64,000 nt of DNA. Origin: Colletes latitarsis (Eukaryota; Arthropoda; Insecta; Hymenoptera; Colletidae). Under the pieces are notes generated by a model. That model saw only the letters and a program-made list of their open reading frames with translations, was not told the DNA's origin and made no database searches. Of this stretch, positions 1 to 12,460 are shown one piece after another. Position 1 is the first letter of the stretch, and every line of letters begins with the position of its first letter. A program made the translations under genes and the position numbers. The stretch spans positions 16,138,001 to 16,202,000 of the forward strand of contig NC_135136.1 of NCBI RefSeq assembly GCF_051014445.1. The letters run 5' to 3'.

Positions 1-324
1 ACAGTCGATTAAACCTTGTTTCGATCAATATTTTATAGGATAACGCTAGTTAGGTCTGGGATTTTCCCTCATCAGGGTCATATTTTTGCGTTTTTCACAT
101 ACTTGTTGAGCAGATCCCAGGCTTTTTCTGGTTTGGATCACGTACTAATGTGGTACCACTCGGAAACAGTCCATTCAACGTGGTTTCGATCAATATTTTA
201 TAGGATAACGCAAGTTAGGTCTGCGGCAGGACTGGGATTTGCCCTCATTAGGATCATATTTTCGCGTTTTTCACATACTTGTTGAACAGATCCTGGGTTT
301 TTTCTGCTTTGGATCACGTAATAA

Positions 325-336
325 TGTGGTACCACA
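325..336. repeat. 12-bp perfect palindrome TGTGGTACCACA (one example of a per-monomer site)
   Basis: TGTGGTACCACA equals its own reverse complement. It recurs once in most monomers at the same phase. In monomers with TAAAGTGG just upstream it shrinks to the 10-bp GTGGTACCAC. A distinct subfamily carries GTAGTACC instead and breaks it, as do GGTAGCAC monomers in the right half. A dyad conserved once per monomer is a candidate site for a dimeric DNA-binding protein or a small cruciform; that function is inference only. It does not match the mammalian CENP-B box. Confidence 0.85.
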
Positions 337-503
337 CTGAAACAGTCAATTAAACCTGGTCTTGATAGATATTTTAGAGGATAACGCATGTTAGGTCTGG
401 GTTAGGTTTAGGATTTGCCCTGATCAGGCTCATACTGTCGCATATTTCTCATACATCTTGAACAGATCCTGGGTTTTTTCTTGTTTCGATCACGTAGTAA
501 TGT
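328..503. repeat. Representative complete satellite monomer (176 bp)
   Basis: This unit runs from one GGTACC core to the next. Landmarks in order are: palindrome half GGTACCACA; GAAACAGTC; TTAAACCTGGT; a GATA/GATC segment followed by ATATTTTAGAGGATAACGCA; the 11-bp duplicated TTAGGTC motif; GGATTTGCCC; ATCAGGCTCATACT; a subtype-specific segment; AGATCCTGGG with a T tract; and GATCACGTAGTAATGT leading into the next palindrome. CpGs recur in AACGCA, in the T-C-G-C/TTCGCA segment and in CACGTA, plus TTCGAT in most other monomers. The start point is arbitrary because the array is continuous; I chose GGTACC because it is the most easily tracked core. Since 176 leaves remainder 2 on division by 3, reading frames shift at each monomer, which argues against coding use. 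Confidence 0.93.
391..412. repeat. Internal 11-bp tandem duplication within the monomer (example)
   Basis: Two adjacent 11-mers, TTAGGTCTGGG and TTAGGTTTAGG, lie here. The same pair position elsewhere reads TTAGGTCTAGG then TTAGGTCTGGG, or TTATGTCTGGG then ATAGGTCTGGG, so the doubled motif is a property of the monomer and not of one copy. In the 176-bp consensus it occupies about bases 64-85. The spacing is close to one helical turn. It looks like an ancient micro-duplication fixed before the array expanded. Confidence 0.85.
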
Positions 504-899
504 GGTACCACACTGAGACAGTCAATTAAACCCGGTTTCGATGAATATTTTAGAGGATAACACGTGTTAGGTCTAGGTTAGGTCTGGGATTTGCCCCCAT
601 CAGGGTCATACTTTCGCAGTTTTCAAATACATGTTGACATGATCGATGGTTTTTTCTGCTTTGGATCACGTAGTAAAGTGGTACCACCCTGAAACAGTCA
701 ATTAAACCTGGTTTCGATCAATATTTTATAGGATAACGCAAGTTAGGTCTGCGACAGGACTGGGATTTGCCCTCATTAGGATCATATTTTCGCGTTTTTC
801 ACATACTTGTTGAGCAGATCCCAGGCTTTTTCTGGTTTGGATCACGTACTAATGTGGTACCACTCAGAAACAGTCCATTCAACCTGGTTTCGATAAATA

Positions 900-1603
900 T
901 TTTAGAGGATAACGCATCTTAGGTCTAGGTTAGGCCAGGGATTTGCCCTCATCAGGGTCATACTTTCGCATTCTTCACATACTTCTTGAACAGATCCTGG
1001 GTTTTTTCTAGGTTCGATCACGTAGTAATGTGGTACCACACTGTAACAGACCATTAAACCTGGTTTCGATTAATATTTTAGAGGATAACACATGATAGGT
1101 CTAGGTTAGGTCTGGGATTTGCCCTCATCAGGGTCATACTTTCGCAGTTTTAAAATACATGTTGACCTGATCGATGGTTTTTTTTGCTTTGGATCACGTA
1201 GTAAAGTGGTACCACACTGAAACAGTCAATTAAACCTGGTTTCGATCAATATTTTAGAGGATAACGCATGTTAGGTCTCGGTTAGGCCTCGGATTTGCCC
1301 TCATCAGGGTCATACTTTCGCATTCTTCACATACTTCTTGAACAGATCCTGGGTTTTTTCTTGGTTCGATCACGTAGTAATGTGGTACCACACTGTAACA
1401 GACCATTAAACCTGGTTTCGATTAATATTTTAGAGGATAACACATGATAGGTCTAGGTTAGGTCTGGGATTTGCCCTCATCAGGGTCATACTTTCGCAGT
1501 TTTAAAATACATGTTGACCTGATCGATGGTTTTTTTTGCTTTGGATCACGTAGTAAAGTGGTACCACACTGAAACAGTCAATTAAACCTGGTTTCGATCA
1601 ATA
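900..1603. repeat. Tandem two-monomer duplication (352-bp period)
   Basis: Bases ~900-1,251 and ~1,252-1,603 are near copies at an offset of exactly 352 bp (two monomers). Shared private features include ACACATGATAGG (around 1,086 and 1,438), TTTTAAAATACATG in place of TTTTAACATACATG, GATCGATGG before a T8 tract, and CACACTGTAACAGACC. Small differences (TTTCTAGG versus TTTCTTGG; GCCAGGG versus GCCTCGG) show some divergence since the event. Confidence 0.85.
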
Positions 1604-2454
1604 TTTTAGAGAATAATTCATGTTAGGTCTGGGTTAGGTCTGGGATTTGCTCTCATGAGGCTCGTACTTTCGCATATTTCTCATACTTGATGGCCAGAAC
1701 CTGGGCTTTTTCTGGTTTGGATCACGTAGTAACGTGGTACCACACTGAAACAGTCGATTAAACCTGGTTTCGATCAATATTTTTGAGGATAACGCAAGTT
1801 ATGTCTGGATTAGCTCTGGGATTTGCCATCATCAGGCACATACTTTCGCATACTTCTCATTCTTGTTGGCCAGATCCTTTTCTTCCACTGGTTTGGATCA
1901 CGTAGTAATGTGATGCCACACTGAAACAGTCAATTAATCCTGGTCTTGATAAATATTTTAGAGGATAACGCAAGTTATGTCTGGGTTAGGTCGGGGATGT
2001 GCCCTCGTCAGGCTCATACTTTCGCATATATCTCATACTTCATGGCTAGATCCTGGGCTTTTTCTGCATTAGATCACGTAGTAAAGTGGTACCACACTGA
2101 GACAGTCAATTAATCCTGGTCTTGATAATTATTTTAGAGGATAACGCAAGTTATGTCTGGGTAAGTTCTGGGATTTGACCTCATCAGGCTCAGACTTTCG
2201 CGTTTTTCACATACTTGTTGAACAGATCCTGGGTTTTTTCTTGTTTGGATCACGTAGTAATGTGGTACCACACTAAAACAGTCCATTAAACCTGGTTTCG
2301 ATCAATATTTTAGAAAATAATTCTTGTTAGGTCTGGGATTTGCTCACATCAGGCTCATTCTTTCGCATATTTCTCATGCTTGATGGCTAGGTCCTAGGCT
2401 CTTTCTGGATTGCATCACGTAGTAATGTAGTACCACACTGAAACAGTCAATAAA

Positions 2455-2755
2455 ACCTGGTTTCGATCAATATTTTAGAGGATAACGCATGTTAGGTCTG
2501 GAATAGGTCTGGGATTTGCCCCCATCAGACTCATACTTTCGCATTTTTCACATACTTGTTGAACAGATCCTGGGTTTTTTTTCTGGTTTGGATCACGTAG
2601 TAGTGTGGTACCACACTGAAACAGCCGATTAAACCTGGTTTCGATCAATATTTTAGAGGATAACGCATGTTATGTCTAGGTTAGGCCTGGGATTTGCCCT
2701 CATCAGACTCATACTTTCGCATTCTTCACATACTTGTTGAACGGATCCTGGGTTT
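2455..2755. repeat. ~300-bp satellite segment repeated 3,171 bp downstream
   Basis: The segment matches ~5,626-5,926 at an offset of 3,171 bp (18 monomers plus 3). Shared private markers are GGTCTGGAATAGG, a T8 tract, GTAGTAGTGTGG, and AACAGCCGATT. Outside these limits the two loci diverge. It is one of the few detectable long-offset copies in the left block. Confidence 0.75.
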
Positions 2756-5625
2756 TTTCTGGTTTGCATCACGTTGTAATGTGGTACCACACTGAAACAA
2801 TCAGTTAAACCTGGTCTTGATAAATATATTAGAGGATAACGCATGTTAGGTCTGGGATAGGTCTGGGATTTGCCCTCATCAGGGACATACTTTCGCAGTT
2901 TTAACATACATGTTGACCTGATCGAGGGTTTTTTCTCCTTTGGATCACGTAGTAAAGTGGTACCACACTAAAACAGTCAATTAAACCTGGTTTCGATCAA
3001 AATTTTAGAGGATAACGCAAGTTATGTCTGGGATAGGTCTGGGATTTGCCCTCATCAGACTCATACTTTCGCGTTTTTCACATACTTGTTGAACAGATCC
3101 TGGGTTTTTTCTGGTTTGGATCACGCAGTAATGTGGTACCACACTGCAACAGTCCACTAAACCTGGTTTCGATCAATATTTTAGAAGATAACGCATGTTA
3201 TGTCTAGGTTAGGCCTGGGATTTGCCCTCATCAGACTCATACTTACGCATACTTCACATACTTGTTAAACAGATCCTGGGTTTTTTTCTGGTTTGGATCA
3301 CGTAGTAACGTGGTACCACACTGAAACAGTCGATTAAACCTGGTTTCGATCAATATTTTTGAGGATAACGCATGCTAGGTCTAGGTTAGGCCTGGGATTT
3401 TCACTCATCAGACTCATACTTTCGCATTCTTCACATACTTGTTGAACGGATCCTGGGTTTTTTCTGGTTCGGATCACGTAGTAATGTGGTACCACACTGA
3501 AACATTCAATTAAACCTGGTCTTGATAAATATTTTAGAGGGTAACGCATGTTAGGTCTAGGTTAGGCCTGGGATTTGCCCTCATCAGTGTCATTCTTTCG
3601 CAGTTTTAACATACATGTTGACCTAATCGAGGGTTTTTTCTGCTTTGCATCACGTAGTAAAGTGGTACCACACTAAAACAGTCAATTAAACCTGGTTTCG
3701 ATCAATATTTTAGAGGATAACGCAAGTTATGTCTGGGATAGGTCTGGGATTTGCCCTCATCAGACTCATACTTTCGCGTTTTTCACATACTTGTTGAGCA
3801 GATCCTGGGTTTTTTATGGTATGGATCACGTAGTAATGTGGTACCACACTAAAACAGTCCATAAAACCTGGTTTCGATCAATATTTTAGAGAATAATTCT
3901 TGTTAGGTCTAGGTTAGGTCTGGGATTTGCTCACATCAGGCTCATTCTTTCGCATATTTCTCATACATGATGGCTAGATCCTAGGCTCTTTCTGGATTGC
4001 ATCACGTAGTAATGTAGTACCACACTGAAACAGTCAATAAAACCTGATTTCCATCAATATTTTAGAGAATCGTTCATGATAGGTCTAGTTTAAGTGTGGG
4101 ATTTGCTCTCATCAGACTCATTCTTTCGCATATTTCTCATACTTGAAGGCTAGATCCTGGGCTTTTTCTGGATTGCATCACGTAGTAATGTAGTACAACA
4201 CTGAAACAGTCAATTAAACCTGGTTGCCATCAATATTTTAGAGGACAACGCATGTTAGGTCTAGGCTAGTCCTGGGATTTGCCCTCATCGGGGTCATACT
4301 ATCACAGTTTTAACATACATGTTGACCTGATCGAGAGTTTTCTCTGCTTTGGATCACGTAGTAAAGTGGTACCACACTGAAACAGTCAACTAAACCTGGT
4401 TTCGATCAATATTTTAGAGGATAACGCATGTTAGGTCTAGGTTAGGCCTCGGATTTGCCCTCATCAGGGTCATACTTTCGCAGTTTTAACATACATGTTG
4501 ACCTGATCGAGGGTTTTTTCTGCTTTCGATCACATAGTAAAGTGGTACCACACTGAAACAGTCGATTAAACCTGGTTTCGATCAATATTTTAGAGGATAA
4601 CGCAAGTTAGGTCTGGGATAGGTCTGGGATTTGCCCTCATCAGACACATACTTTCGCGTTTTTCACATACTTGTTGAACAGATCCTGGGTTTTTTATGGT
4701 TTGGTTCACGTAGTAATGTGGTACCTCACTGAAACAGTCCATTAAACCTGGTTTCGATCAATATTTTAGAGGACGACGCAAGTTAGGTCTGGGATAGTTG
4801 TGGGATTTGCCCTCATCAGGGTCATACTTTCGCAGTTTTAACATACATGTTGACCTGATCGAGGGTTTTTTCTGCTTTCGATCACGTAGTAAAGTGGTAC
4901 CACACTGAAACAGTCCATTAAACCTGGTTTCGATCAATATTTTAGAGGATAACGCAAGTTAGGTCTGGGATAGGTCTGGGATTCGCCCTCATCAGGCTCA
5001 TACTTTCGCGTTTTTCACATACTTCTTGAACAGATCCTGGGTTTTTTCTGGTTTGGGTCACGTAGTAATGTGAAACCACATTGAAACAGTCCATTAAACC
5101 TGGTTCCGATTAATATTTTAGAGGATAACGCATGTTAGGTCTAGGTTAGGTCTGAGATTTGCCCTCATCAGGCTCATACTTTCGCAGTTTTAACATACAT
5201 GTTGACCTGATCGAGGGTTTTTTCAGCTTTGGATCACGTAGTAAAGTGGTACCACACTGAAACTGTCCATTAAACTTGGTTTCGATCAATATTTTAGATG
5301 ATGACGCTTGTTAGGTCTAGGTTAGTTCTGGGATTTGCTCTCATAAGGCTCATTCTTTCGCATATTTCACATACTTGTTAAACAGATCCTGGGTTTTTTC
5401 AGGTTTGGATCACGCAGTAATTTGGTACCACACTGCAACAGTCCACTAAACCTGGTTTCGATCAATATTTTAGAGGATAACGCAAGTTATGTCTGGGATA
5501 GGTCTGGGATTTGCCCCCATCAGACCCATACTTTCGCATATTTCTCATACTTAATGGCTAGAGCCTGGGCTATTTCTGCATTGGATCACGTAGTAATGTG
5601 GTACCACACTGAAACAGTCAATCAA

Positions 5626-5926
5626 ACCTGGTTTCGATCAATATTTTAGAGGATAACGCATGTTAGGTCTGGAATAGGTCTGGGATTTGCCCCCACCAGA
5701 CTCATACTTTCGCATTTTTCACATACTTGTTGAACAGATCCTGGGTTTTTTTTCTGGTTTGGATCACGTAGTAGTGTGGTACCACACTGAAACAGCCGAT
5801 TAAACCTGGTTTCGATCAATATTTTAGAGGATAACGCATGTTATGTCTAGGTTAGGCCTGGGATTTGCCCTCATCAGACTCATACTTTCGCATTCTTCAC
5901 ATACTTGTTGAACGGATCCTGGGTTT
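5626..5926. repeat. Partner copy of the 2,455-2,755 segment
   Basis: Carries the same private markers as the upstream copy (GGTCTGGAATAGG, T8 tract, GTAGTAGTGTGG, AACAGCCGATT). One visible difference is CCCCACCAGA here against CCCCATCAGA upstream. The right limit is marked by a switch to a CTGCTTTGG-type monomer. Confidence 0.75.
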
Positions 5927-6486
5927 TTTCTGCTTTGGATCAAGTAGAAAAGTGGTGCCACACTAAAACAGTCTATTAAACCTGGTTTCGATCAATATTT
6001 TAGAGGATAACGCATGTTAGGTCTAGGTTAGGCCTGGGATTTGCCCTCATCAGTGTCATACTTTTGCAGTTTTAACATATATGTTGCCCTAATCGAGGGT
6101 TTTTTCTGGTTTGGATTACGTAGCAAAGTGGTACCACACTAAAACAGTCAATTAAACCTGGTTTCGATCAATATTTTAGAGGATAACGCAAGTTATGTCT
6201 GGGTTAGGCCTGGGATTATCACCCATCAGACTCATACTTTCGCGTTTTTCACATACTTGTTGAACTGATCCTGGGTTTTTTTCTGGTTTGGATCGCGCAG
6301 TAATGTGGTACCACACTGAAACAGTCCATTAAACCTGGTATCGATCAATATTTTAGAGAATAATTCATGTTAGGTCTAGGTTTGGTCTGGGATTTGCTCA
6401 CATAAGTCTCATTCTTTCGCATATTTCTCATACTTGATGGCTAGATCCTAGGCTTTCTCTGGATTGCATCACGTAGTAATGTAGTA

Positions 6487-6880
6487 CCACACTAAAACAG
6501 TCTATTAAACCTGGTTTCGATCAATATTTTAGAGGATAACGCATGTTAGGTCCAGGTTAGGCCTGGGATTTGCCCTCATCAGTGTCATGCTTTTGCAGTT
6601 TTAACATATATGTTGCCCTAATCGAGGGTTTTTTCTGCTTTCGATCACGTCGCAAAGTGGTACCACACTAAAACAGTCAATTAAACCTGGTTTCGATAAA
6701 TATTTTAGAGGACAACGCAAGTTATGCCTGGGATAGGCCTGGGATTTGCCCTCATCAGTGTCATACTTTTGCAGTTTTAACATACATGTTGACCTAATCG
6801 AGGGTTTTTTCTGCTTTGGATCAAGTAGAAGAGTGGTGCCACACTAAAACAGTCCATTAAACCTGGTTTCGATCAATATT
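6487..6880. repeat. ~395-bp segment repeated at 8,425-8,818 (offset 1,938 bp)
   Basis: Shared markers are ACAGTCTATT, GTTAGGTCCAGG, TGTCATGCTTTTGCAG, ATATATGTTGCCC and GTTATGCCTGGG. GCATGTTAGG before TCCAGG is at 6,541 and 8,479, giving 1,938 bp (11 monomers plus 2). The two copies differ at a few bases (TTTCGATCACGTCGC versus TTTGGATCACGTAGC). Confidence 0.8.
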
Positions 6881-6959
6881 CTAGAGGATAACGCAAGTTA
6901 TGTCTGGGATAGGTCTGGGATTTGCCCTCATCAGGCTCATACTTTCGCGTTTTTCACAT

Positions 6960-8375
6960 ACTTGTTGAACAGATCCTGGGTTTTTTCTGGTTTGGATCGC
7001 GCAGTAATGTGGTACGACACTGAAACAGTCCATTAAACCTGGTTTCGATCAATATTTTAGAGAATAATTCATGTTAGGTCTAGGTTTGGTCTGGGATTTG
7101 CTCACATAAGGCTCATTCTTTCGCATATTTCTCATACTTGATGGCTAGATCCTAGGCTTTTTCTGGATTGCATCACGTAGTAATGTAGTACCACACTGAA
7201 ACAGTCAATAAAACCTGGTTTCCATCAATATTTTAGAGAATAATTCATGTTAGGCCTAGGTTAGGTCTGGGATTTGCTCTCATCAGACTCATTCTTTCGC
7301 ATATTTCTCATACTTGATGGCTAGATCCTGGGCTTTTTCTGGAGTGCATCACGTAGTAATGTAGTACAACATTGAAACAGTCAATTAAACCTGGTTTCCA
7401 TCAATATTTTAGAGGACAGCTCATGTTAGGTCTAGGTTAGGCATGGGATTTGCCCTCATCAGGGTCATACTTTCGCAGTTTTAACATACATGTTGACCTA
7501 ATCGAGGGTTTTTTCTGCTTTGGATCACGCAGTAATGTGGTACCACACTGCAACATTCCACTAAACCTGATTTCGATCAATATTTTCGAGGATAACACAT
7601 GTTATGTCTTGGTTAGGCCTGGTATTTGCCCTCATCAGACTCATACTTACGCATACTTCACATTCTTGTTAAACAGATCCTGGGTTTTCTTCTGGTTTGG
7701 ATCACGTAGTAATGTGGTACCATACTGAAACAGTCGATTAAACCTGGTTTCGCTCAATATTTTTGCGGATAACGCATGTTAGGTCTAGGTTAGGCCTGGG
7801 ATTATCAATCATCAGACTCATACTTTCGCATTCTTCACATACTTGTTGAACGGATCCTGGGTTTTTTTCTGGTTTGGATCGCGCAGTAATGTGGTACCAC
7901 ACTGAAACAGTCCATTAAACCTGGTTTCGATCAATATTTTAGAGAATAATTCATGTTAGGTCTAGGTTTGGTCTGGGATTTGCTCACATAAGACTCATTC
8001 TTTCGCATATTTCTCATACTTGATGGCTAGGTCCTAGGCTTTTTCTGGATTGCATCACGTAGTAGTGTAGTACCACACTGAAACAGTCAATAAAACCTGG
8101 TTTCCATCAATATTTTAGAGAATAATTCATGTTAGGCCTAGGTTAGGTCTGGGATTTGCTCTCATCAGACTCATTCTTTCGCATATTTCTCATACTTGAT
8201 GGCTAGATCTTGGCCTTTTTCTGGAGTGCATCACGTAGTAATGTAGTACAACATTGAAACAGTCAATTAAACCTGGTTTCCATCAATATTTTAGAGGACA
8301 GCGCATGTTAGGTCTAGGTTAGGCATGGGATTTGCCCTCATCAGGGTCATACTTTCGCAGTTTTAACATACATGT
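6960..8375. repeat. Adjacent ~881-bp (five-monomer) duplication
   Basis: Bases ~6,960-7,490 match ~7,843-8,375 at an offset of 881-882 bp; TAGGCCTAGG lies at 7,251 and 8,133. Shared private markers include GGATCGCGCAG, GTTTGGTCTGGG, GGAGTGCATCACG and GTAGTACAACATTG. The offset equals the pentameric HOR length seen much more clearly at 27.4-29.8 kb. Confidence 0.8.
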
Positions 8376-9124
8376 TGACCTAATCGTGGGTTTTTTCTGC
8401 TTTGGATCAAGTAGAAGAGTGGTGCCACACTAAAACAGTCTATTAAACCTGGTTTCGATCAATATTTTAGAGGATAACGCATGTTAGGTCCAGGTTAGGC
8501 CTGGGATTTGACCTCATCAGTGTCATGCTTTTGCAGTTTTAACATATATGTTGCCCTAATCGAGGGTTTTTTCTGCTTTGGATCACGTAGCAAAGTGGTA
8601 CCACACTAAAACAGTCAATTAAACCTGGTTTCGATAAATATTTTAGAGGACAACGCAAGTTATGCCTGGGATAGGCCTGGGATTTGCCCTCATCAGTGTC
8701 ATACTTTTGCAGTTTTAACATACATGTTGACCTAATCGAGGGTCTTTTCTGCTTTGGATCAAGTAGAAGAGTGGTGCCACACTAAAACAGTCCATTAAAC
8801 CTGGTTTCGATCAACATTTTAGAGGATAACGCATGTTAGGTCCAGGTTAGGCCTGGGATTTGCCCTCATCAGTGTCATGCTTTTGCAGTTTTAACATATA
8901 TGTTGCCCTAATCGAGGGTTTTTTCTGCTTTGGATCCCGCAGTAATGTGGTACCACACTGCAACTTTCCACTAAACCTGGTTTCGATCAATATTTTAGAG
9001 GATGACGCATGTTATGTCTAGGTTAGGCCTGGTATTTGCCCTCATCAGACTCATACTTACGCATACTTCACATACCTGTTAAACAGATCCTGGGTTTTCT
9101 TCTGGTTTGGATCACGTAGTAATG

Positions 9125-10321
9125 TGGTACCATTCTGAAACAGTCGATTAAACCTGGTTTCGCTCAATATTTTTGAGGATAACGCATGTTAGGTCTAGGT
9201 TAGGCCTGGGATTATCACTCATCAGACTCATACTTTCGCATTCTTCACATACTTGTTGAACGGATCCTGGGTTTTTTCTGGTTTGGATCACGTAGTAATG
9301 TGGTACCACACTGAAACATTCAATTAAACCTGGTCTTGATAAATATTTTAGAGGATAACGCATGTTAGGCCTGGGTAAGGTCTAGGATTTGCCATCATCA
9401 GGCTCATACTTTCGCATATTTCTAACACATCATGGCTAGATCCTGGGCTATTTCTGGATTGGATCACGTAGTAATGTGGTACCACACTGAAACAGTCAAT
9501 TAAACCTGGTTTCGATCAATATTTTAGAGGATAACGCAAGCTAGGTCTGGGATAGGTCTGGGATTTGCCCTCATCAGGCTCATACTTTCGCGTTTTTCAC
9601 ATACTTGTTGAACAGATCCTGGGTTTTTTCTGGTTTGGATCAGGTAATAATGAGGTACCCCACTGAAACAGTCCATTAAACCTGGTTTCGATCAATATTT
9701 TAGAGGATAACGCATGTTAGGTCTTGGTTAGGCCTGGGATTTGCCCTCATCAGTGTCATACTTTCGCAGTTTTAACATACGTGTTGACCTGATCGAGGGT
9801 TTTTTCTGCTTTGGATCACGTAGAAAAGTGGTGCCACACTAAAACAGTCAATTAAACCTGGTTTCGATCAATATTTTAGAGGACAACGCAAGTTAGGTCT
9901 GGGATAGGTCTGGGATTTGCCCTCATCAGGGTCATACTTTCGCATTTTTCACATACTTGTTAAACAGATCCTGGGTTTTTTTCTGGTTTGGATCACGTAG
10001 TAATGTGGTACCACACTGAAACAGTCGATTAAATCTGGTTTCGATCAATATTTTTGAGGATAACGCATGTTAGGTCTAGGTAAGGCCTGGGATTTTCACT
10101 CATCAGACTCATACTTACGCATTCTTCACATACTTGTTGAACGGATCCTGGGTTTTTTCTGGTTTGGATCACGTAGTAATGTGGTACCACACTGAAACAT
10201 TCAATTAAACCTGGTCTTGATAAATATTTTAGAGGATAACGCATGTTAGGCCTGGGTAAGGTCTAGGATTTGCCATCATCAGGCTCATACTTTCGCATAT
10301 TTCTAATACTTCATGGCCAGA
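9125..10321. repeat. Paired segment at 881-bp offset
   Basis: Bases ~9,125-9,440 and ~10,006-10,321 align at an offset of 881 bp. Both contain a GGATTATCAC or GGATTTTCAC monomer followed by ACATTCAATT, GGTCTTGATAAATATTTTAG and GGCCTGGGTAAGG. The intervening three monomers are of other subtypes, so this is a pentameric spacing and not a simple dimer repeat. Confidence 0.75.
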
Positions 10322-10349
10322 TTCTGGGCCTTTTCTGGTTTTGATCGCC

Positions 10350-12460
10350 TAGTAATGTGGTACCACACTGCAACAGTCCACTAAACCTGGTTTCGATCAA
10401 TATTTTAGAGGATAACGCATGTTATGTCTAGGTTAGGCCAGGGATTTGCCCTCATCAGGCTCATACTTTCGCATTCTTCACATACTTGTTGAACGGATCC
10501 TGGGTTTTTTCTGGTTTGGATCACGTAGTAATGTGGTACCACACTGAAACATTCAATTAAACCTGGTCTTGATAAATATTTTAGAGGATAACGCATGTTA
10601 GGCCTGGGTAAGGTCTAGCATTTGCCATCATCAGGCTCATACTTTCGCATATTTCTAATACTTCATGGCTTGATCCTGGGCTATTTCTGGATTGGATCAC
10701 GTAGTAATGTGGTACCACACTGAAACAGTCCACTAAACCTGGTTTCGATCAATATTCTAGAGGATAACGCAAGTTATGTCTGGGATAGGTCTGGGATTTG
10801 CCCTCATCAGGCTCATACTTTCGCGTTTTTCACATACTTGTTGAACAGATCCTGGGTTTTTTCTGGTTTGGATCGCGCAGTAATGTGGTACCACACTGAA
10901 ACAGTCCATTAAACCTGGTTTCGATCAATATTTTAGAGAATAATTCATGTTAGGTCTAGGTTTGGTCTGGGATTTGCTCACATAAGGCTCATTCTTTCGC
11001 ATATTTCTCATACTTGATGGCTAGATTCTAGGCTTTTTCTGGATTGCATCACGTAGTAATGTTGTACCACACTGAAACAGTCAATAAAACCTGGTTTCCA
11101 TCAATATTTTTGAGAATAATTCATGTTAGGCCTAGGTTAGGTCTGGGATTCGCTCTCATCAGACTCATTCTTTCGCATATTTCTCATACTTGATGGCTAG
11201 ATCCTGGGCTTTTTCTGGAGTGCATCACGTAGTAATGTAGTACAACATTGAAACAGTCAATTAAACCTGGTTTCCATCAATATTTTAGAGGACAGCTCAT
11301 GTTAGGTCTAGGTTACGCATGGGATTTGCCCTCATCAGGGTCATACTTTCGCAGTTTTAACATACATGTTGACCTAATCGAGGGTTTATTCTGCTTTGGA
11401 TCACGCAGTAATGTGGTACCACACTGCAACATTCCACTAAACCTGATTTCGATCAATATTTTCGAGGATAACACATGTTATGTCTAGGTTAGGCCTGGTA
11501 TTTGCCCTCATCAGACTCATACTTACGCATACTTCACATACTTGTTAAACAGATCCTGGGTTTTCTTCTGGTTTGTATCACGTAGTAATGTGGTACCATA
11601 CTGAAACAGTCGATTAAACCTGGTTTCGCTCAATATTTTTGCGGATAACGCATGTTAGGTCTAGGTTAGGCCTGGGATTATCACTCATCAGACTCATACT
11701 TTCGCATTCTTCACATACCTGTTGAACGGATCCTGGGTTTTTTCTGGTTTGGATCACGTAGTAATGTGGTACCACACTGAAACATTCAATTAAACCTGGT
11801 CTTGATAAATATTTTAGAGGATAACGTATGTTAGGCCTGGGTAAGGTCTAGGATTTGCCATCATCAGGCTCATACTTTCGCATATTTCAGACACTTCATG
11901 GCTAGATCCTGGGCTATTTCTGGATTGGATCACGTGGTAATGTGGTACCACACTGAAACAGTCAATTAAACCTGGTTTCGATCAATATTTTAGAGGATAA
12001 CGCAAGTTAGGTCTGGGATAGGTCTGGGATTTGCCCTCATCAGTGTCATACTTTTGCAGTTTTAACATATATGTTGCCCTAATCGAGGGTTTTTTCTGCT
12101 TTGGATCACGCAGTAATGTGGTACCACACTGCAACATTCCACTAAACCTGATTTCGATCAATATTTTAGAGGATAACGCATGTTATGTCTAGGTTAGGCC
12201 TGGTATTTGCCCTCATCAGACTCATACTTACGCATACTTCACATACTTGTTAAACAGATCCTGGGTTTTCTTCTGGTTTGGATCACGTAGTAATGTGGTA
12301 CCATTCTGAAACAGTCGATTAAACCTGGTTTCGCTCAATATTTTTGCGGATAACGGATGTTAGGTCTAGGTTAGGCCTGGGATTATCACTCATCAGACTC
12401 ATACTTTCGCATTCTTCACATACTTGTTGAACGGATCCTGGGTTTTTTCTGGTTTGGATC
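10350..12460. repeat. ~2.1-kb segment, first copy of a 2,468-bp-offset duplication
   Basis: Aligns with ~12,818-14,928. TATTCTAGAG, a rare variant of TATTTTAGAG, occurs at 10,753 and 13,221; TAGGCCTAGG occurs at 11,127 and 13,595; both give 2,468 bp (14 monomers plus 4). The order of at least 11 monomers is the same in both copies, with scattered substitutions such as GTTGTACC near 11,062 against GTAGTACC. The similarity ends near 12,460 and 14,928. Confidence 0.8.

Larger units (their letters stand above)
1..6300. repeat. Left block: heterogeneous satellite monomers
   Basis: Consecutive monomers here differ from each other at many positions, and long-range copies are short (a few hundred bases). 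Subtypes with CAGTTTTAACATACATG, with CATATTTCTCATACTTGATGG and with CGTTTTTCACATACTTG alternate irregularly. Some monomers carry private changes, such as CTGCGGCAGGACTGGG near 221 and CTGCGACAGGACTGGG near 749. This pattern is what older, less homogenised satellite looks like. No gene or foreign insertion is visible; the antisense open frames in this block sit inside the repeat. Confidence 0.75.

Noticed and set aside
145..160. T6-T8 tracts as RNA polymerase III terminators or polyadenylation-type signals
   Set aside because: They recur once per monomer with no upstream A-box or B-box promoter or gene, so they are part of the repeat.
16..285. Sense-strand open frame of 89 codons at the left edge, and similar ones at 5,422, 7,450, 11,248, 22,758, 38,473 and 49,936
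   Set aside because: All lie wholly inside satellite monomers and encode translated repeat sequence; there is no evidence of selection on the reading frame.
391..412. TTAGG motifs resembling the arthropod telomere repeat
   Set aside because: TTAGG occurs only twice per monomer, inside an 11-bp duplicated unit (TTAGGTCTAGG), and never as a run of TTAGG. It is not telomeric DNA and gives no safe clue to the host.
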